Positions 7,936 through 15,511 are shown, counted from the stretch's first letter. The stretch is DNA of 49,514 bases from JAZDJP01 sp043803805 (GCA_043803805.1 JAZDJP010000077.1:1-49514); one strand, 5' to 3'. Notes: generated by a model not told the origin, from the sequence alone. Made by a program: numbers and translations.

Positions 7936-7977
7936 TGATACCATATCATGATAAAACAAGAAATAGATTATTTTATC
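7936..7977. promoter_or_regulatory. Candidate operator of the RelE/RHH pair
   Basis: AT-rich DNA upstream of the antitoxin ATG (7912). It contains the palindrome TGATA-CCA-TATCA (7936-7948) and a 7-base inverted repeat GATAAAA (7950-7956) / TTTTATC (7971-7977). RHH antitoxins bind such repeats; the assignment rests on position and symmetry only. Confidence 0.5.
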
Positions 7978-7986
7978 AATTTAAGG

Positions 7987-8530
7987 TCCCCCCTTGGGGA
8001 TCCGTAAATCCCTCGCCTTTAGGCGACGGTAGGGTAGTGTAGAGGCATGGAATTTTACCGGAAGGGAACGCACACCATCTACGACTGCAAGTATCACTTG
8101 GTATGGATTACGAAATACCGGTACAAAGTGCTGACAGGGGAAGTGGGGGAAAGGGCGCGGGAAATACTGCGGGAGGTTGCGCGAAGCATCGAGGTGCAAA
8201 TATTCGCGGGGGCGATAAACCGGGATCACGTACACATGTTGGTGGGTATCCCGCCGTACATATCGGTGTCCAAGGCGGTGATGCACCTGAAGGGGAAAAG
8301 CTCGTATAAGTTGCAGGCGGAGTATCCGAAGTTGCGAAAGCAATACTGGGGACAGCATTTGTGGGCGAGGGGGTATTGGGTGGCTACCAGCGGGAATGTG
8401 ACGGATGAAGTTTGGCAGAAATACATCGAGGAGCAGAAAGTGGATGAGCCGGATGACCAATTCCGAGTGTTATAGATGAATCTGTCGGCCTCGGCCGACG
8501 TACTTGAAGCCCTCGCCTTTAGGCGAGGGT
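7987..8530 (+). mobile_element. IS200-like insertion sequence with subterminal hairpins
   Basis: A single Y1 transposase gene flanked by hairpins rather than terminal inverted repeats, as in the IS200/IS605 group. Left side: TCCCC-CCTT-GGGGA (7987-8000) and TCGCC-TTTA-GGCGA (8013-8026). Right side: perfect CCCTCGCC-TTTA-GGCGAGGG (8510-8529), almost the same sequence as the second left hairpin. A further GTCGGC-CTCG-GCCGAC hairpin (8484-8499) lies just after the transposase stop. No tnpB is present. Exact ends are uncertain because these elements make no target duplication. Confidence 0.85.
8047..8475 (+). CDS. tnpA: IS200/IS605-family Y1 transposase TnpA
   Basis: A 142-residue HUH single-strand transposase. 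It has the N-terminal YHLVWITKYRYKVL signature, the metal-binding HUH motif in RDHVHMLV, and a C-terminal helix with KYIEEQ that holds the catalytic tyrosine. Length is typical (about 130-150). The gene is complete, so the element may still be active. It lies between two toxin-antitoxin modules on the opposite strand. Confidence 0.95.
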   Translation: MEFYRKGTHTIYDCKYHLVWITKYRYKVLTGEVGERAREILREVARSIEVQIFAGAINRDHVHMLVGIPPYISVSKAVMHLKGKSSYKLQAEYPKLRKQYWGQHLWARGYWVATSGNVTDEVWQKYIEEQKVDEPDDQFRVL

Positions 8531-8560
8531 GTGTTCACATCATTCAGCGCTGCAACGAGC

Positions 8561-8683
8561 TCACGCAACCCCTTGCAAAGCAACGAGTTGATCCCGCGTT
8601 CCCATCACGATCATGATGTCTTTCTCCTGTGATCAAACCCTGAATGTCTACACGGGAGGAATGTTCACGACGCGGTCACCCCG
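8561..8683 (-). pseudogene. Decayed C-terminal fragment of an RCK potassium channel (TrkA-C)
   Basis: Read on the minus strand in one frame from 8683, this encodes RGDRVVNIPPV, a stop, TFRV, a stop, then SQEKDIMIVMGTRDQLVALQ and a final stop at 8561. It matches the end of the intact channel at 9518-10567 (RGDGEYIFNPPADTVV, then EGDILIVMGTREQLAALK). A 22-base block is identical between the two copies (8592-8613 and 9561-9582). Two in-frame stops show that it is dead. Its upstream end overlaps the last bases of the HEPN gene, so the HEPN/MNT module sits between two copies of the channel's 3' end. Confidence 0.75.
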
Positions 8684-9086
8684 GTCGTTCCCGGATGAGT
8701 CTCACAAATTCCAGCAGATCATCCAGATGATGCTCGACAATATCCTGCACCACATGGAGATCCACGGCATCATAACCGTGGACGAGAACGTTTCGAAACC
8801 CTGCCATGTTTTTGAACGTGCCGACGAGTTTTCCGGGAAGCCATCCCCCGCGTCCCAACAGATCAAAAAGTTCCCGGCTGGTGCGCGGCTCCCCCAGCCT
8901 TTCATCGGAAACAATATGCGAAGCCACATCCAGGGCCGCCTGGATCGCCATCTGGAGGGTATGCTCGATGAAGCGGGCTTCCCGGACATCCGTTGCGATG
9001 AGATCCAACTTCCCCAGTGTCCGGATCTCCCGCACCGCCGTTTCAATCAGGGCAAGCTTTTTGGCGACAAGATCAGCGTCCGTCAA
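8676..9086 (-). CDS. hepT: HEPN-domain toxin, HepT/DUF86 family
   Basis: A 136-residue all-helical protein with the HEPN active-site motif R-x4-H followed by Tyr (RNVLVHGY), as in the HepT RNase whose Tyr is AMPylated by MntA. The C-terminus carries the usual DIVEHHLDDLLEF helix. Start ATG 9086 overlaps the stop of the MNT gene by four bases. Together they form a HEPN/MNT (type VII) toxin-antitoxin pair. Its last codons fall in DNA shared with the decayed channel fragment. Confidence 0.88.
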   Translation of the reverse strand: MTDADLVAKKLALIETAVREIRTLGKLDLIATDVREARFIEHTLQMAIQAALDVASHIVSDERLGEPRTSRELFDLLGRGGWLPGKLVGTFKNMAGFRNVLVHGYDAVDLHVVQDIVEHHLDDLLEFVRLIRERPG

Positions 9087-9487
9087 GGGGCCACCTTCGT
9101 GATTCTGCGATATTCCTTCAGATAGGGTTCCACATCGAAAAATTCATTGCGCACCCGCACCTCAAAACGGATGCGCAACGCCGGGTCGGCATCATGGAGA
9201 AGTTTTCCGTCCCGGAGCACGCGATGAGTCAAATCGACCGGGGCCCCGTTGAGATCAACCACCTGAACGGGACACCCCAGATACGCCTCCAATTCACCCT
9301 CAAGGCGCAACGACAACCCTTCCAACGTCGGGGGAGGCGACTTCTCAAAAAGCACCCCCACATCAACATCACTTTGGGGATGCGCATCCCCGCGGGCAAC
9401 GCTTCCGAACAGGTATGCCGCCACGACGTCGCGGGATTGACGCCGGAAGAATTCCCTGAGCCGCTTCTCGATATCAACGACGTTCAT
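9083..9487 (-). CDS. mntA: MNT-domain nucleotidyltransferase antitoxin
   Basis: A 134-residue minimal nucleotidyltransferase. The motif GSVARGDAHPQSDVDVGV gives the GS-x10-D-x-D metal-binding signature of MntA proteins, which neutralise HepT by adding AMP to its tyrosine. It precedes hepT with an ATGA overlap, the normal order for one class of these modules. No strong Shine-Dalgarno is seen before ATG 9487. Confidence 0.88.
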   Translation of the reverse strand: MNVVDIEKRLREFFRRQSRDVVAAYLFGSVARGDAHPQSDVDVGVLFEKSPPPTLEGLSLRLEGELEAYLGCPVQVVDLNGAPVDLTHRVLRDGKLLHDADPALRIRFEVRVRNEFFDVEPYLKEYRRITKVAP

Positions 9488-9517
9488 CCGTTCATTATCA
9501 CCCGGAATGAACTGGAG

Positions 9518-10567
9518 TCAATACGTTCCCATGACAATGGATTTCAGGGCCGCCAACTGTTCCCGCGTTCCCATCACGATCAAGATATCCCCCTCCCGCA
9601 CGACGGTATCCGCCGGGGGATTGAAGATATACTCCCCGTCACCCCGTAGCAGAGCCATCACGAGAAGTCCCGTCCGCCGGGCGATGTCCGCCGCCCCCAA
9701 AGTCTTCCCGGCAAGCCCCGGCACCGACGCGACGCCCACCTCCTCGACGCGCAGGACCGCGCCCTTCGCGCGGATCATGGTGTCCAGAAACTTCACCACC
9801 GCCGGGCGGACCATGAGGGACGCCATGCGAAGCCCCCCGATGGCGTTCGGGGAGACGAATTCGTCCGCCCCCGCCTTCCGGAGTTTCTCGGCGTTCTCCT
9901 CCTCCACCAGCCGCGCCACGATCCGGAGGCGCGGGTTGAGCGCCCGCGCGGAAAGCACCACGAAGACATTGTCCTTGTCCTCGCCCAGCGCCGCCACAAG
10001 CCCCCTTGCCCGGTCAATCCCCGCCTGGCGGAGACAATCATCCTCGGAGGCGTCGCCCTCGATGTGGGGAACGTCCCCGAGCGCCAGGACGTGCCGGAGA
10101 GACTCGCGATCCCGCTCCACAAGGACGAACAGCGTCCCTGACTTGCGGAATTCGTCCGCGATGCACTTCCCCGTATGTCCCCCACCGCAAAGAACGATGT
10201 GGCCCGAAAGTCCCGCGATCGCCTTGTCCATGCGCCTCCCCTCCAGCAGCCTCTGAAATTCCCCCTCCGCCACGAACGACGCCAGCATCGAGACCGCGTA
10301 CCCGAGCATCCCGACGGAACACACAATGAGAAAAATGGTGAATCCCCGCCCCTCGGGCGTGAGGGGATGGGTCTCCCCGTAGCCGACGGTCGCCATCGTG
10401 ATGACCGTCATGTACAGGGAATCGAAAACGCTCCATCCCTCGATGAAATGATAGCCGGCCGTCCCGAGAACCGTGATGCCGGCGATGATGATCAGGGCAC
10501 GGGCGAAACGCCTCCCCGTCCCTTGAAGGGATGACCCGACCGCCCCGATTTCGCGTGTCCCCGGCAA
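9518..10567 (-). CDS. Potassium channel with RCK (TrkA-N/TrkA-C) domains
   Basis: An ion channel subunit: two membrane helices (ALIIIAGITVLGTAGYHF and the segment after GFTIFLIVCS) around a pore loop with the selectivity filter TVGYG, then a cytosolic TrkA-N nucleotide-binding domain (GHIVLCGGGHTGKCIADEF) and a C-terminal TrkA-C domain (EGDILIVMGTREQ). I start it at TTG 10567, which has AAGGGGA just upstream and follows the stop of the zinc-ribbon gene, giving 349 residues. An in-frame ATG at 10633 would add 22 residues and overlap that gene. A dead copy of its end lies at 8561-8683. Confidence 0.9.
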   Translation of the reverse strand: MPGTREIGAVGSSLQGTGRRFARALIIIAGITVLGTAGYHFIEGWSVFDSLYMTVITMATVGYGETHPLTPEGRGFTIFLIVCSVGMLGYAVSMLASFVAEGEFQRLLEGRRMDKAIAGLSGHIVLCGGGHTGKCIADEFRKSGTLFVLVERDRESLRHVLALGDVPHIEGDASEDDCLRQAGIDRARGLVAALGEDKDNVFVVLSARALNPRLRIVARLVEEENAEKLRKAGADEFVSPNAIGGLRMASLMVRPAVVKFLDTMIRAKGAVLRVEEVGVASVPGLAGKTLGAADIARRTGLLVMALLRGDGEYIFNPPADTVVREGDILIVMGTREQLAALKSIVMGTY

Positions 10568-10584
10568 AATTCCCCTTCCACCGG

Positions 10585-10731
10585 TCAACGGGGGCAAACG
10601 CAATGCCCCTTGCGGCCGCCGCACACGCGGCATCGCTCGATGTTCTGGGCGCTCGGATAGCCGGGGCCGGGGGCGAGCATGACGAAATTCGCCGCGTACT
10701 CCCGCCCGCCCGTGCGAACCCGGACCCCCAT
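10585..10731 (-). CDS. 48-residue zinc-ribbon-like microprotein
   Basis: Begins MGVRVRTGGREYAANFVMLA and ends in a cysteine cluster CRVCGGRKGHCVCPR (C-x2-C and C-x-C around a Gly/Lys/His loop), which could bind one zinc ion. ATG 10731 is preceded by GGGAG at a good distance. It lies between the TIGR00300 gene (40 bases upstream) and the potassium channel (17 bases downstream), all on the same strand, so the three are probably co-transcribed. Family not recognised. Confidence 0.6.
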   Translation of the reverse strand: MGVRVRTGGREYAANFVMLAPGPGYPSAQNIERCRVCGGRKGHCVCPR

Positions 10732-10771
10732 CGTGTTCGTCTCCCGAATCGAAAATCCCCGTATGAAAACG

Positions 10772-12016
10772 TCACCCGAGATGACGGGCCAGTTCCCGCA
10801 GGAATCCCTCCGCGTCCGTGACAAGCCCCACCGCCTGGAAACTCCCCCGGTCGGCCAGTTTCGTGACGACGGCCGGATTCATGTCCACGCATACCGTCCG
10901 GACCGAGGCCGGCAGAACGTTCCCCGTCGCAATGGCGTGAAGGGTGGTGGCGATCATGAGGGCGACGCCGACGTTCTTCAGGGCCATGCGCATGGCGTCC
11001 TGGGCATCGAGGACGTCCGTGATGACCTCCGGCAGGGGCCCGTCGTCCCGGATGGAGCCGGCGAGGACCACATCCACGCCCCGGGTGAAACAGGCGTGCA
11101 TGAGGCCGCGCTTCAAGATTCCCTTTTTGATCGCCGCCCGAATGCCGCCGGCGAGGCGGATTTCGTTGATGGCCCGGAGGTGATTCTCGTGCCCCTCCTC
11201 GGTCGGGACGCCCGCCGCGAGGTTCACGCCGAGCGACGTCCCGTAAAGGGCGTGCTCGATGTCATGCGTCGCCAGGGCATTTCCCCCGAAAAGGACATCC
11301 ACCCACCCGCGGCGGACGATCTCCGCCAGATGAATATGCGCCCCGGTGTGCACGATGGCCGGCCCCCCAACGACGAGAACGCGCTGATGTCGCTTCCGGG
11401 CCTCCCGGATCTGCCCGGCGATTCTCCGGATGACAAGCCCCTTCGGGTGCTCCGAGGACACCTGACTCCCCATGAACTGAAAAACGTCGGGATTCGAGTC
11501 GCGTTCCAGGGGCGTCACCCGCACCCCGCCGTGGCCCACCACGACGCGGTCCCCCCGCCGGACGCGCGCCATGGGCACGGTTCCGACGGTCCCGCGCCGG
11601 GGATCCACCCGGATGGCGCAGTCCATCTCGATGTTCCGGACGGGAACCCATTTCCCGGCGATGCGCACCTGGGTTTCGAGGTTGGTCGTGCAGTAGAACC
11701 CCAAAGGGAAAACCCCGTCCCGTGGCGCCGGGGACAGGACGGCATCCTCCTCGGACAGGAGATGCGCTCCGTGTTTTTTCACGTCGCGAAGGATTTCGTC
11801 AAGGGTCGTCTGGTCCGGCGCCGTGATCCGCACCCGGGCGTAACTCGCGTCGGACCGCTTGTGGCCGATGCGGACGTGCTCGAGGCCGAACTCCCCGCCC
11901 TCGGCCATGATCTCGTCGAGCACCTTGGGCAGGGTGAGCGAATCAATGATATGCCCGTGGAGTTCCACCGTTTCGGAAACTGCCGCCTTCGCCGATGACC
12001 GCGTTGATTTCTTCAT
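10772..12016 (-). CDS. TIGR00300 / LOR-SDH-domain protein (ornithine cyclodeaminase type)
   Basis: A 414-residue protein of the TIGR00300 family. The N-terminal ~100 residues (SETVELHGHIIDSLTLPKVL) form the LOR/SDH domain; the rest contains VVGGPAIVHTGAHIHLAEIV, a Gly-rich region (DVLFGGNALATHDIEHAL) and the conserved GILKRGLMHACF. Archaeal members are reported to convert ornithine to proline plus ammonia, and the same domain forms the C-terminal half of cyanobacterial AgrE/ArgZ. The missing N-terminal half appears as a separate gene at 5771-6565. No dedicated promoter was recognised. Confidence 0.85.
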   Translation of the reverse strand: MKKSTRSSAKAAVSETVELHGHIIDSLTLPKVLDEIMAEGGEFGLEHVRIGHKRSDASYARVRITAPDQTTLDEILRDVKKHGAHLLSEEDAVLSPAPRDGVFPLGFYCTTNLETQVRIAGKWVPVRNIEMDCAIRVDPRRGTVGTVPMARVRRGDRVVVGHGGVRVTPLERDSNPDVFQFMGSQVSSEHPKGLVIRRIAGQIREARKRHQRVLVVGGPAIVHTGAHIHLAEIVRRGWVDVLFGGNALATHDIEHALYGTSLGVNLAAGVPTEEGHENHLRAINEIRLAGGIRAAIKKGILKRGLMHACFTRGVDVVLAGSIRDDGPLPEVITDVLDAQDAMRMALKNVGVALMIATTLHAIATGNVLPASVRTVCVDMNPAVVTKLADRGSFQAVGLVTDAEGFLRELARHLG

Positions 12017-12061
12017 CTGATCTTCCTATCCGATCCTCGCTGTTTTTCGACTCCAAGACTC

Positions 12062-12679
12062 TCAGACTCTCCGACTCGCCGACTTCTTCAAATACGGCAC
12101 CACGAACTGATGCACCATCTTGGCGATGACGTCAATTTCGATGTTCACGGGTTCCCCGGTGCGTTTCTGCCCGATGGTGGTGTGTGTCAGGGTGAACGGG
12201 ATGAGGGCAACAGAGAACGTCCCGACCGTTACGTCCACGAGGGTCAAGCTGATGCCGTCCATCCCGACGGAGCCCTTCTCCACGAGGAAACGCGCGTATT
12301 CCCGGGGGATCCGCACCCAAATCTTCTTTCCGTCGCCCGCCGGCGCCCAACGGGCGATTTTTCCGGCGGTGTCCACGTGCCCCTGCAACAGGTGGCCGCC
12401 GAGTAATGAATTCAACCGGAGCGGCCGTTCCAGATTCACCCGCATCCCGGGACGCACCAATCCGAGAGTCGTCCGGCGGCAGGTTTCCTCCACGGCGTCG
12501 AACGCCGCGACCCCGGCGCGGACGGCCGTGACGGTGAGACACACCCCGTCCACGGCCAGACTATCCCCTTTTTTCAATGAGCGGCCGACGCGGCCCGCGC
12601 GCACCCAGAGCCGCCGCCCCGCCCCGCGCCGCTCGATGCGCGCCACATCCCCCATGCCTTCGACGATGCCCGTAAACAT
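12062..12679 (-). CDS. ribE: Riboflavin synthase, alpha subunit
   Basis: Dismutates two 6,7-dimethyl-8-ribityllumazine molecules to riboflavin. The 205-residue protein begins MFTGIVEGMGDV and has the two tandem lumazine-binding beta-barrels (second one around GHLLQGHVDTAGKI), with SLAVDGVCLTVT and SVGMDGISLTLV as the repeated core motifs. Start ATG 12679 matches the family N-terminus. A TATAAT box lies six bases upstream of the ATG, suggesting a leaderless mRNA. No other rib gene and no FMN riboswitch is nearby. Confidence 0.96.
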   Translation of the reverse strand: MFTGIVEGMGDVARIERRGAGRRLWVRAGRVGRSLKKGDSLAVDGVCLTVTAVRAGVAAFDAVEETCRRTTLGLVRPGMRVNLERPLRLNSLLGGHLLQGHVDTAGKIARWAPAGDGKKIWVRIPREYARFLVEKGSVGMDGISLTLVDVTVGTFSVALIPFTLTHTTIGQKRTGEPVNIEIDVIAKMVHQFVVPYLKKSASRRV

Positions 12680-12685
12680 GACGGC

Positions 12686-12691
12686 ATTATA
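12686..12691 (-). promoter_or_regulatory. TATAAT -10 box directly before ribE
   Basis: A perfect minus-strand TATAAT ends six bases before the ribE ATG, so transcription would start at or next to the A of the start codon. No clear -35 box and no Shine-Dalgarno are seen. Confidence 0.5.
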
Positions 12692-12784
12692 TCCAGCGGG
12701 AAAGGAGGCGCCAGCGCAGAACAATCATTCGAAGTTCTGAGTGCTGAGTTCTGGGTGCTGAGTCTGAAAACTGCCAGAGCATCC

Positions 12785-12813
12785 TTGACATGAATCCCCG
12801 GCCCCCGTACATT
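12785..12813 (+). promoter_or_regulatory. Strong sigma-70-type promoter for the membrane protein gene
   Basis: TTGACA at 12785-12790, 17-base spacer, TACATT at 12808-12813, followed by an AGGAG and the ATG at 12838. Confidence 0.7.
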
Positions 12814-12837
12814 CCTTCCTGTCAGGAGAAACACAAA

Positions 12838-13497
12838 ATGAAAACGCCCATCCGGTTCGTCGCGGCCACTCTCCTTCTTGCACTTCTCGTCATCCTGTTA
12901 ATCTATTGGAATATAAATGATTACGACGCTAAGTACCTACTGAATTGGCCAGCATTCTGCCTCACTACTCTTGGCACCTATCTTACCGTCTGCATGGCGT
13001 TCTCCTGGAAAGACCAACAGGACACCATGAAGGCGCTCTTTCTTACAACACCCTCCCCAAGTCACCTAAAAATAGGACAGGACGTTTTTTTATTGGTTGC
13101 TTTTTCAACCAGCACACTTGGATGTATCGGTTCGGTTTTTACTTTTATCCTCATGATGATTTCTTTTGTTCGTAGTGGTGGTAATCCAAATATCGCAATC
13201 GACGCAATGACAACCACCATGGTGTCCCTTGGATACGGTCTTGTCCTCGCATTGTTCGCTGTGGCCACTCACGTGTATTGCAAACAACGGGCCAACGAAC
13301 CCCCTGCCGCCCCCTCCGACAATGCCCCCTCATATAAAATCCTGCTGATTCCCCTCGTCGGCATGCTCGGAACCATTCTTACCCTTCTGCTTTTCTTTGT
13401 ACTTCTTTTCTCAATCGCACAAATGGAGCAAGCAAAGCCGGGCCTTCAACAAAATCATACGAACCGGTTTCAACGAACCCCCTCATCACCACGATAA
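12838..13497 (+). CDS. Multi-pass membrane protein, function unknown
   Basis: A 219-residue protein with about five predicted membrane helices: an N-terminal one after MKTPIRFV, one around FCLTTLGTYLTVCMAF, one around VFTFILMMISFV, one around MVSLGYGLVLALFAVATHV and one near LLIPLVGMLGTILTLLLFF. The fourth loosely resembles the MotA/TolQ/ExbB proton-channel helix, but the family assignment is only a guess. Start ATG 12838 follows TCAGGAGAA. Its base composition is more AT-rich than its neighbours, which may indicate transfer. It has its own promoter. Confidence 0.7.
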   Translation: MKTPIRFVAATLLLALLVILLIYWNINDYDAKYLLNWPAFCLTTLGTYLTVCMAFSWKDQQDTMKALFLTTPSPSHLKIGQDVFLLVAFSTSTLGCIGSVFTFILMMISFVRSGGNPNIAIDAMTTTMVSLGYGLVLALFAVATHVYCKQRANEPPAAPSDNAPSYKILLIPLVGMLGTILTLLLFFVLLFSIAQMEQAKPGLQQNHTNRFQRTPSSPR

Positions 13498-13657
13498 ACC
13501 GCCCGGATCGCTACCGAGAACCCCGTTTCCGGTTTCCCGTTTCCCGTTTCCCGTTTTCAATTCGACATTCGAAATTCGCCATTCGGCATTTCATTTCCCT
13601 TGTAGTTTCCGGTTTCCCGTTTATCCGACTGAACGCTGGACGCTGATTGCCGATCGC
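13498..13657. repeat. Gap of TTTCCCG and ATTCG word repeats
   Basis: Between the membrane protein and the convergent AbiEii gene. It holds tandem GTTTCCC words (about 13525-13557 and 13606-13622) and ATTCGxxATTCG words (about 13559-13592). The same families recur at 15290-15310, 24050-24083, 33733-33790, 37978-38010, 39937-40010 and 48910-48945. No gene is seen. Confidence 0.7.
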
Positions 13658-14527
13658 TCACGTTATCGGCTTAATAACCTCAGCCAGCTGATCAAGGTGG
13701 TACAGGAAGAGTTCCGGCTTCCACAGCGCCAGTGATTCCTGCTCCCGCGCCGGCAGGAATCGCGCGACGTCGCTCCGGGCCGCGTCCCAATCGAGTCCCC
13801 CGATCCGCGCGCGCATGGCTCCGAGATACCAGTCGGCGGTGACGCGGACCCGCTGGCCGGCCCACGGCCCCTGCTGGTCCATGGCGTTCCCGAGAAGCGC
13901 GAACTCGGGGACGACTTTCCGCGAGACGTACCAAAGGAAATCGTACCAGTCCCGGCCCTTGGCGTATTCGCGGCAGAGCAACGCGTGCGACTTGAGGGCA
14001 AACCCGGATCCCAGCGTCTGGGTGGTAATGGCGCCCGTCACCGGAAACGTGAGATAGTGGGTTTCGAAACCGGATCCGGCCGGCGGGTTGGTGTCCACCT
14101 CCAACTTGATCCGGACCTTCCTGGAGCGCTGGCGCGGGAAGGGCAGGTCCAGCACCAGAACCTGGCCGATGGAATCCGTCTTGAGAAACGCCTTCCGGAC
14201 CGTCGCCTCCGCGCCCGACCGGTCCTGCGCCTCGAAGCGGATCCCCTGGGCCAGGCAGTCGTCCCGGACCTGCGCGAGGTAGTCTCCCCAGGCGAACGCG
14301 GGATCGGGCTGGCGAAGCAGGAAATCCAGGTCCTCGGAGAAACGGCTCGTGCCGTACAGAATCCGCAGGCACGTTCCCCCGTGGAAGATGCCCTCGGCGA
14401 AGAAGCCGGCCCGCGACAGACCGGCCAGCACGAAGTGCTGCATGATCTCCGCGATCACATTCTCCTGCTCGATGGCGTTGGCCGGCGCGTATTGCCGGAT
14501 CCGGTCGCGCAACAGGTCATGGTTCAT
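13658..14527 (-). CDS. AbiEii/AbiGii-type nucleotidyltransferase toxin
   Basis: A 289-residue nucleotidyltransferase-fold toxin. Motif I region FHGGTCLRILYGTSRFSEDLDF supplies the G-G/S and D-x-D pattern of the DUF1814 AbiEii family, followed by the basic segment and KSHALLCREYAKGRDWYDF typical of the C-terminal half. Family members stop growth by adding nucleotides to tRNA acceptor ends, or otherwise block translation. The gene overlaps the stop of the AbiEi-like antitoxin gene by four bases. Length is at the short end for AbiEii, close to other chromosomal members. Confidence 0.9.
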   Translation of the reverse strand: MNHDLLRDRIRQYAPANAIEQENVIAEIMQHFVLAGLSRAGFFAEGIFHGGTCLRILYGTSRFSEDLDFLLRQPDPAFAWGDYLAQVRDDCLAQGIRFEAQDRSGAEATVRKAFLKTDSIGQVLVLDLPFPRQRSRKVRIKLEVDTNPPAGSGFETHYLTFPVTGAITTQTLGSGFALKSHALLCREYAKGRDWYDFLWYVSRKVVPEFALLGNAMDQQGPWAGQRVRVTADWYLGAMRARIGGLDWDAARSDVARFLPAREQESLALWKPELFLYHLDQLAEVIKPIT

Positions 14528-15177
14528 CGTCCGAACTCCTTCACAAACCGCCGGAGATATCCCCGGACACGTTCACTCCTCACGGTTTCGATGACCTCCC
14601 CGGAGGCGCCTCCGGCAATTTCGCGAAGGTCCTCTTCCGAAATGCGCATGGACCGGGTCAGGAAACCGACCCCGCCGCGGTCCCAGCAAATCTCTTTTCT
14701 AAGATAAAGCAGGTCGGCGATGGCCCGGAGAGGGCTGGCGACGAACGCCCAGCCATTCTCCCCGATCTCGACCGCCGTGACGCCGGCCAACGGCTCCCGG
14801 GCCGGCACCCGGTGGAACGAGAAGTGCCCGAGCGGCGTCGAAAATTCCCGGGAGCGGCGCGAGGTGATGCTGCTGACGGTCTGCACGGCCTCCGGGATCA
14901 GTCCGTGGTGGGCCAGAGCGGACTCGAGACTCACATGCGAAGGCCAGTGCAACACCGCCGCGACGACGAAGGGATGCGGATGGCTTCTTCGGTACGCGGG
15001 AGCCAGACAGAAACATCCTGGTTTCAATCGCAGCACCTCGCCGCGGGCAACCGCACGATGAACCAGCAGCCGCCGGGCCGGGAGCGAAACATCCGGGAAC
15101 AGATTCCGGACAACACCCTCGTCAAAAAGTCCACCGGGTGGTCCCAACTTATAGACGCTCACCGTCAGCGTTTGCAT
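14524..15177 (-). CDS. AbiEi-type antitoxin
   Basis: A 217-residue protein with an N-terminal winged-helix region (VVRNLFPDVSLPARRLLVHR then GEVLRLKPGCFCLAP) and a C-terminal AbiEi-like domain (PSHVSLESALAHHGLIPE, SPLRAIADLLYL). AbiEi proteins repress their operon and neutralise AbiEii without a stable complex (type IV). It is upstream of and overlaps the toxin gene. The AT-rich DNA before it carries a 12-base palindrome likely to be its operator. Confidence 0.88.
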   Translation of the reverse strand: MQTLTVSVYKLGPPGGLFDEGVVRNLFPDVSLPARRLLVHRAVARGEVLRLKPGCFCLAPAYRRSHPHPFVVAAVLHWPSHVSLESALAHHGLIPEAVQTVSSITSRRSREFSTPLGHFSFHRVPAREPLAGVTAVEIGENGWAFVASPLRAIADLLYLRKEICWDRGGVGFLTRSMRISEEDLREIAGGASGEVIETVRSERVRGYLRRFVKEFGR

Positions 15178-15205
15178 TGAATTCCATGATTATCAACACT
15201 ATAAA

Positions 15206-15217
15206 TATGCGCGCATA
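15206..15217. promoter_or_regulatory. Palindromic candidate operator of the AbiE pair
   Basis: TATGCGCGCATA is a perfect 12-base palindrome 28 bases upstream of the AbiEi-like ATG (15177), within an AT-rich island. A minus-strand TATAGT lies between it and the gene. AbiEi antitoxins autoregulate by binding inverted repeats in this position; binding here is inferred. Confidence 0.45.
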
Positions 15218-15511
15218 GATTACATATTTCGTAATATAAATGCAAGAATAATCTCATTTATCCATTCCAAGCGGTTCTCCTCCGTTTCCGGTTTCCCGTT
15301 TTCAATTCGACATCCCTGCTTCGCCAAGAGGCTTCGCAGGGTCCTCCGTAACTTTAGTGGAGGAAGATCGGAATTCGGCACACTCCTTCGCCCAAGGGGC
15401 TTCGGAGGGCAGGCGCGCGACGCGCCTGTTTCCCCTTGACTTCCCCATCCTCCCCCGGAGAATAGCCGGCGGTTCTGCGAACCCCGAGTCCCGAACCCCG
15501 ATTCCCTAATC
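15218..15511. repeat. Gap with dispersed hairpin repeats upstream of polA
   Basis: No gene is seen. It contains TTTCCCG/ATTCG words (15290-15310), a 42-base unit (15307-15348) that recurs inverted at 24014-24055, and a perfect hairpin CAGGCGCG-CGA-CGCGCCTG (15410-15428) followed by TTT. TTGACT at 15436-15441 could be a -35 box for polA, but the matching -10 is weak. Confidence 0.65.
15307..15348 (+). repeat. 42-base dispersed repeat, copy 1
   Basis: Starts TCGACATCCCTGCTTCGCC and ends GGTCCTCCG. The reverse complement of 24014-24055 is the same with one mismatch. The unit has self-complementary ends of its central part (CCTGC and GCAGG) and can fold into a hairpin. Confidence 0.85.

Noticed and set aside
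13658..15177. Restriction or phage-defence operon beyond AbiE
   Set aside because: Only the two AbiE-type genes are present; flanking genes are a membrane protein and polA.
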